Positions 7,026 to 9,807 of a stretch of 9,807 nt of DNA are shown here, piece after piece (position 1 is the first letter of the stretch; each line of letters begins with the position of its first letter). This DNA comes from Deltaproteobacteria bacterium (GTDB lineage: Bacteria > Desulfobacterota > Binatia > UBA9968). Under the pieces are notes generated by a model. It saw nothing but the letters and a program-made list of their open reading frames with translations, was not told where the DNA came from and did not search any database. The DNA is taken from NCBI GenBank assembly GCA_016844625.1, contig JAERMN010000078.1, forward strand, positions 1 to 9,807, written 5' to 3'. A program made the translations under genes and the position numbers.

Positions 7026-7125
7026 GTCGGCGATAGTAGGTTGCGCAGCGGCTTACCACCACCGGTGCGGGTCTGCTGCGTTTTTCATTTTGAGATTAGG
7101 CCGCGGCGAGGCTGATCTGCTCGGA

Positions 7126-7884
7126 TCACCGGTCGCCCATGAGCCGTTGCGGGCGCCATTGATGGGCGCGGTGGGCTTGGATGTATTCTCCGCGGGCGAA
7201 TACTTTGATCAGCGCGATGCCGGCGACGAATCCGCCGATATGGGCCCAGAAGGCGACGCCGCCCATCTCACCGGAAGACAAGAGCCCGCTGGCAAGCTGA
7301 ATAAAAAACCAGTAGCCGAGCATCATCCATGCCGGCAGCGCGATGGACGTAAAGAAAATAAAAATCGGCACCAACACGTAGACCTTTACTCGCGGATAGA
7401 GAATCAAGTACGCGCCCATGACACCGCTGATCGCTCCTGAGGCACCGACCATGGGAATGACCGAGTTGGGATTGGTGACGACTTGGCCGAAGGCGGCGGC
7501 GAGTCCGGTTAAAAGATAGAAAATAATAAAGCGCAGCCGGCCCATGGAGTCTTCGACGTTGTTGCCGAAGAGCCAGAGAAACCACATGTTGCCCAAAAGA
7601 TGCATCCACGAGCCGTGCAGGAACATGGAACTGATCAGGTGAGAGTACTGACGCCCAGGGTCGGTCAGACAGAGAAGACCGGGTCCCATCGGAAAGCGCG
7701 TGCCGACAGGGAGCGAGGCGGTCAACTCACCGGGAATCAGACCGAGCTCACAGACCGACTTCGCGAGCGGAAAATCAGCGCCGGCCCCTTGGAGATAGAT
7801 CCAAGCGCAAACGTTGAGACCAATGATCGTGCCGGTGACGATCGCCCAGCGTTGCGTCTTGTTTTCGTCGCGGTAGGGAATCAT
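7126..7884 (-). CDS. Rhomboid family intramembrane serine protease
   Basis: A 252-aa integral membrane protease of the rhomboid family, which cleaves transmembrane substrates within the bilayer by a Ser-His dyad. The first hydrophobic segment is about 14-31, followed by a luminal or periplasmic region to about 80. SSMFLHGSWMHLLGNMWFLWLFG (about 85-107) carries the conserved HxxxN (His95, Asn99) of helix 2. The catalytic Ser149 lies in GASG (147-150), with the helix-interface GxxxG-like SGVMGAY after it. The catalytic His215 lies in AHIGGFVAG (214-222). All family hallmarks are present, so an active enzyme is expected. The basic C-terminal tail (RAHQWRPQRLMGDR) is cytosolic. The substrate is unknown; bacterial rhomboids act in protein maturation, quality control and signalling. 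The start at 7884 has no Shine-Dalgarno (GTGTCCTC precedes it), but GTATAAAAG immediately upstream could be a -10-like element, suggesting a short or leaderless transcript. Confidence 0.93.
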   Translation of the reverse strand: MIPYRDENKTQRWAIVTGTIIGLNVCAWIYLQGAGADFPLAKSVCELGLIPGELTASLPVGTRFPMGPGLLCLTDPGRQYSHLISSMFLHGSWMHLLGNMWFLWLFGNNVEDSMGRLRFIIFYLLTGLAAAFGQVVTNPNSVIPMVGASGAISGVMGAYLILYPRVKVYVLVPIFIFFTSIALPAWMMLGYWFFIQLASGLLSSGEMGGVAFWAHIGGFVAGIALIKVFARGEYIQAHRAHQWRPQRLMGDR

Positions 7885-7966
7885 GAGGACACTTTTATAC
7901 TACTTATGGCGGAAAACCGAATTGTTCTTCGCCCGTTAAGAGTAAATAGTTTTTCTTTTATCACGT

Positions 7967-8200
7967 CTACTGCACGCTGGCGGCCTGCAAATATTTCAAT
8001 TCTACAAAGCGTTCCGCCGTTGGTAATGACGGCTTCAGCAATCCCGCTTCACCCATGAACGCGATCACTTGGCTCAAGCCTTTGACGTTGATTTCACCTT
8101 GCTTTGGCAAGACGTTACGTTCGGGCTCGAAGAAGAGCGCGAGGGTTTGCTCGGCGATGTCGGCGGGCGTGGCGCTGGTCTCAACCGTAGTTTGTCGCAT
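7967..8200 (-). pseudogene. C-terminal remnant of an NMT1-type solute-binding protein
   Basis: A short frame (77 aa from the ATG at 8200, or 79 from a TTG at 8206) whose sequence strongly resembles the last 60-70 residues of a class of ABC substrate-binding proteins. It has FEPERNVLPKQGEINVKGL (the linker and entry to the last helix), then SQVIAFMGEAGLLKPSLP and the ending ERFVELKYLQAASVQ. No signal peptide and no lobe 1 or lobe 2 sequence precede it. In-frame stops lie about eight codons upstream of the TTG. It therefore looks like the 3' end left after deletion of a binding-protein gene. AGGG lies eight bases before the ATG, so translation as a small protein cannot be excluded. The family match is from memory of such C-termini and was not searched. 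Confidence 0.5.
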
Positions 8201-8385
8201 CGCCAAATCCCTACTCTGTATTCTGATTGAGTTCTACCGCTAGGGTCGACTCGAGCGATCGGTAAATTTGCTGTGAAAGTACCGCGAAGCTCTTCTCACC
8301 GTCAAGGCAAAATAGGGGTGCATGAACCGGAAAAGAATCTGACAAGATATGGCGATAGGTTAACAAGCGAAGTAGTCGATTCCAT

Positions 8386-8415
8386 TTGCATTGAGCGCGG
8401 ATCAGCAATTATAAG
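8386..8415 (+). promoter_or_regulatory. Candidate sigma70-type promoter of the alcohol dehydrogenase
   Basis: TTGCAT (8386-8391) and TATAAG (8410-8415) are separated by 18 bases and lie about 24 bp before the ATG at 8439. They lie in the 238-bp spacer upstream of the dehydrogenase, in a locally AT-rich stretch. The -35 matches TTGACA at the first three positions and the fifth. The remaining spacer (8231-8385) shows nothing I can identify. Confidence 0.35.
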
Positions 8416-8427
8416 CTGTAGAGAAAA

Positions 8428-8434
8428 AGGGGGA
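8428..8434 (+). promoter_or_regulatory. Shine-Dalgarno site of the alcohol dehydrogenase
   Basis: AGGGGGA lies four bases before the ATG at 8439 and fixes the start. Confidence 0.7.
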
Positions 8435-8438
8435 TATC

Positions 8439-9533
8439 ATGAGCACGAAAGGCCGAGCGGCGATTTATGTCGAGCCGAGAAAACCTCTGGTCGTCGATGA
8501 AGTTGAGTTCGCCGACCCGGGGCCGGATCAGGTGCTGGTGAAATTGTTTTCCAGCGGCGTGTGTCACTCGCAGTTGCACACGATGCAACGGCCGGCGCGC
8601 AAAGGGCAAAGTTTGCCAGCACTATTGGGCCATGAGTCCACTGGCGTTGTCGTCGCTAAGGGACGCGACGTTACCCATGTCAAGGAAGGCGATCACGTGA
8701 TCACTACTTGGGTCGACCGGGACAGCGCCACGACCAATCAACCGATGGTGCTGCATGCGCTCAACGACCGGGCGCAATACTTGGCCAACTGGAAAGGCAA
8801 AGCAGTAATGCACTCGGCCGCGACGTGGGCGGAATACGCGGTCGCACAGGAGCGCGTCGTCGTGCCGCTGCCGAAAGATTTGCCGACAGACGTAACCTCG
8901 ATCATTGGCTGCGCCGTGATGACCGGCGCCGGAGCAATCATCAACACCTTGCGGGTACGGCCAGGACAGTCGGTCGCCGTGTTCGGCGCCGGCGGCATCG
9001 GTCTGTGCGCCATTTCAGCAGCGGCGATCGTCGACGCCTATCCGGTGATCGCGGTAGATGTGAATGACGGCAAATTAGACTTCGCCCGCAGATTCGGCGC
9101 GACCCATGTGATCAACGCAAAAAATGGCGACGCCGTGCAAGCGATCAAAGACCTCACCGGCGGCGGCGCCGACTTCGCCATCGACGCGATCGGTGTGCCG
9201 TTGACTCAGGAGCAGATTCTTCGCGCCGTGCGGCCAGGATTCTCCGGTCTCAATAAGGGCGGCACGGCATTGCTGGTCGGCATCACGCCGCCCGATGCGA
9301 AAGCGATTTTGGATACCAGCCTTTTCGTTGGCAATCGTTCTTTCACGCGCACCAGCGGCGGCGACTGCAAGCCGGACCGCGATTTTTCAATCTTTCTGCG
9401 CTGGATGCGCGAAGGCAAATTGAAGTTGAATGAGTTGATTACCAATCGCTACCAGCTTGAGCAGATCAACGAAGCCGTGGATGACCTGGAGCATGGGCGG
9501 ATTTTGGGGCGGGGGATTTTGACGTTTGATTGA
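8439..9533 (+). CDS. Zinc-type alcohol dehydrogenase (MDR family) lacking structural-zinc cysteines
   Basis: A 364-aa medium-chain dehydrogenase/reductase of the alcohol dehydrogenase type: NAD-dependent oxidation of a primary or secondary alcohol, or the reverse aldehyde reduction, in the cytosol. Catalytic zinc ligands are visible as Cys42 (GVCHSQLH), His65 with Glu66 (GHEST), and Cys158 (IIGCAVMTGAGA). The usual structural zinc lobe, with four closely spaced cysteines around residues 95-110, is absent; the segment reads DRDSATTNQPMVLHALNDR instead. After the first cysteine the usual CH(T/S)D is CHSQ, so Gln45 replaces Asp. The nucleotide fold shows GAGGIG (183-188), and Asp207 in AVDVN at the end of the second strand favours NAD over NADP. 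The length is typical for the class. The alcohol substrate is unknown. The gene has its own likely promoter and is followed by a hairpin-bearing spacer. Confidence 0.9.
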   Translation: MSTKGRAAIYVEPRKPLVVDEVEFADPGPDQVLVKLFSSGVCHSQLHTMQRPARKGQSLPALLGHESTGVVVAKGRDVTHVKEGDHVITTWVDRDSATTNQPMVLHALNDRAQYLANWKGKAVMHSAATWAEYAVAQERVVVPLPKDLPTDVTSIIGCAVMTGAGAIINTLRVRPGQSVAVFGAGGIGLCAISAAAIVDAYPVIAVDVNDGKLDFARRFGATHVINAKNGDAVQAIKDLTGGGADFAIDAIGVPLTQEQILRAVRPGFSGLNKGGTALLVGITPPDAKAILDTSLFVGNRSFTRTSGGDCKPDRDFSIFLRWMREGKLKLNELITNRYQLEQINEAVDDLEHGRILGRGILTFD

Positions 9534-9546
9534 TTGACGAATTAAT

Positions 9547-9627
9547 AGCCGCAAAGAACGCAAAGGGCGCCAAATAAATTCCAGGAGGCAGTCCGAACGT
9601 CGGGGCGAAAAATCTTTCGCCCCGACG
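9547..9627. repeat. Dispersed-repeat spacer with a perfect 13-bp hairpin
   Basis: The spacer after the dehydrogenase starts with a CGCAAAGAACGCAAAGGGCG unit (about 9550-9569), similar to the CGCAAAG arms near 2453 and 2510. It then carries AGTCCGAAC (9590-9598) and a perfect stem: CGTCGGGGCGAAA (9598-9610) pairs with TTTCGCCCCGACG (9615-9627) around the tetraloop AATC. No T-run follows on either strand, so it resembles a dispersed palindromic repeat more than a standard intrinsic terminator. It could still stop or stabilise the dehydrogenase transcript. Confidence 0.68.
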
Positions 9628-9654
9628 GCAGAATGAATGAAAGAGATCAAAATC

Positions 9655-9807
9655 ATGACCCCAAAACCTTCTGACAACACCTCCGCCCGCTCCGTCGGCA
9701 GAGACACGATCCGTTCCCGGCTGGTTCTCGAAGTTGCTTCGGAAATGGTCGATCAACCGGATTGGCCGAACCGCCAAGCGCGGGTGAGTCTGCGCGTGCA
9801 GGGCGCG
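9655..9807 (+). CDS. Start of an unrecognised gene, cut off by the window
   Basis: An open frame from ATG at 9655 to the window end gives 51 residues (MTPKPSDNTSARSVGRDTIR onward) with no stop. The first 15 residues are polar and low-complexity. A predicted amphipathic stretch follows (IRSRLVLEVASEMV), then a Pro/Trp segment (DQPDWPNRQARVSLRV). There is no signal peptide or membrane segment, and I do not recognise the family. An in-frame ATG at 9637 would add six residues; GAAAGAG at 9639-9645 is a weak ribosome binding site for the 9655 start. The composition matches neighbouring genes and no competing frame is better, but only the amino end is seen. Confidence 0.45.
   Translation, partial: MTPKPSDNTSARSVGRDTIRSRLVLEVASEMVDQPDWPNRQARVSLRVQGA

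Noticed and set aside
7044..7085. Possible terminator: CGCAGC (7044-7049), GCTGCG (7075-7080) and TTTTT on the plus strand
   Set aside because: The stem is only 6 bp with a 25-nt loop, and it points along the plus strand, where no gene ends.
7600..8058. A 152-aa plus-strand frame opposite the rhomboid gene and the following spacer
   Set aside because: The rhomboid reading is certain from its catalytic motifs, and this frame shows no domain features.
8211..8408. A 65-aa minus-strand frame upstream of the binding-protein remnant, as its missing upstream part
   Set aside because: It is in a different frame and does not read like lobe sequence of a binding protein, so a simple frameshift does not restore the gene.
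9598..9627. Hairpin as a standard intrinsic terminator
   Set aside because: No U-run follows the stem on either strand. The GGGGCGAAA-type palindrome is better explained as a dispersed repeat.

Overview
The window is chromosomal-looking DNA from a GC-rich, free-living Gram-negative-type bacterium, probably an uncultured soil, sediment or groundwater lineage. The evidence is a stand-alone NMT1/THI5-like periplasmic binding protein (plus a remnant of another), small aromatic-catabolism-type enzymes, and intergenic spacers rich in short dispersed repeats. These resemble repeats known from Deltaproteobacteria-, Binatota- and Rokubacteria-like genomes. The taxon cannot be fixed from this sequence, and there is no rRNA, tRNA, CRISPR array, transposase or phage gene.

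Layout. Positions 49-3621 carry four plus-strand genes: an NTF2/SnoaL-like protein, a LigB-like class III extradiol dioxygenase homologue, a small antibiotic-biosynthesis-monooxygenase (ABM) domain protein, and an exported NMT1-type solute-binding protein. They are widely spaced. The last three each have a repeat-bearing upstream spacer and a good ribosome binding site. Positions 3627-7884 carry three minus-strand membrane-protein genes, transcribed in the order rhomboid protease, 645-aa GT-C glycosyltransferase, 484-aa GT-C glycosyltransferase. The last two are separated by only 6 bases. The binding-protein and glycosyltransferase genes converge with a 5-base gap. Positions 7967-8200 hold a short minus-strand ORF resembling the C-terminal end of another solute-binding protein, probably a decayed remnant. 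Positions 8439-9533 carry a zinc-type alcohol dehydrogenase that lacks the usual structural-zinc cysteines. It is followed by a perfect 13-bp hairpin and the start of an unrecognised gene that runs off the window.

How the genes may work together. The plus-strand genes look like pieces of a scavenging and oxidation repertoire for small organic, possibly aromatic, compounds: a periplasmic binding protein, a ring-cleavage-type dioxygenase, an ABM protein, an NTF2-like protein and an alcohol dehydrogenase. No permease or ATPase gene lies alongside, so substrate and pathway are inference. The rhomboid and GT-C genes suggest an envelope function, such as glycosylation of lipids or surface proteins, but the link is only positional.

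The most unusual structure is in the spacers. A 29-nt core occurs twice with two differences, each time inside the left arm of a different long imperfect inverted repeat. A weaker relative lies in front of the ABM gene. A 9-mer, AGTCCGAAC, recurs in three of the spacers. I found no convincing new multi-gene system.
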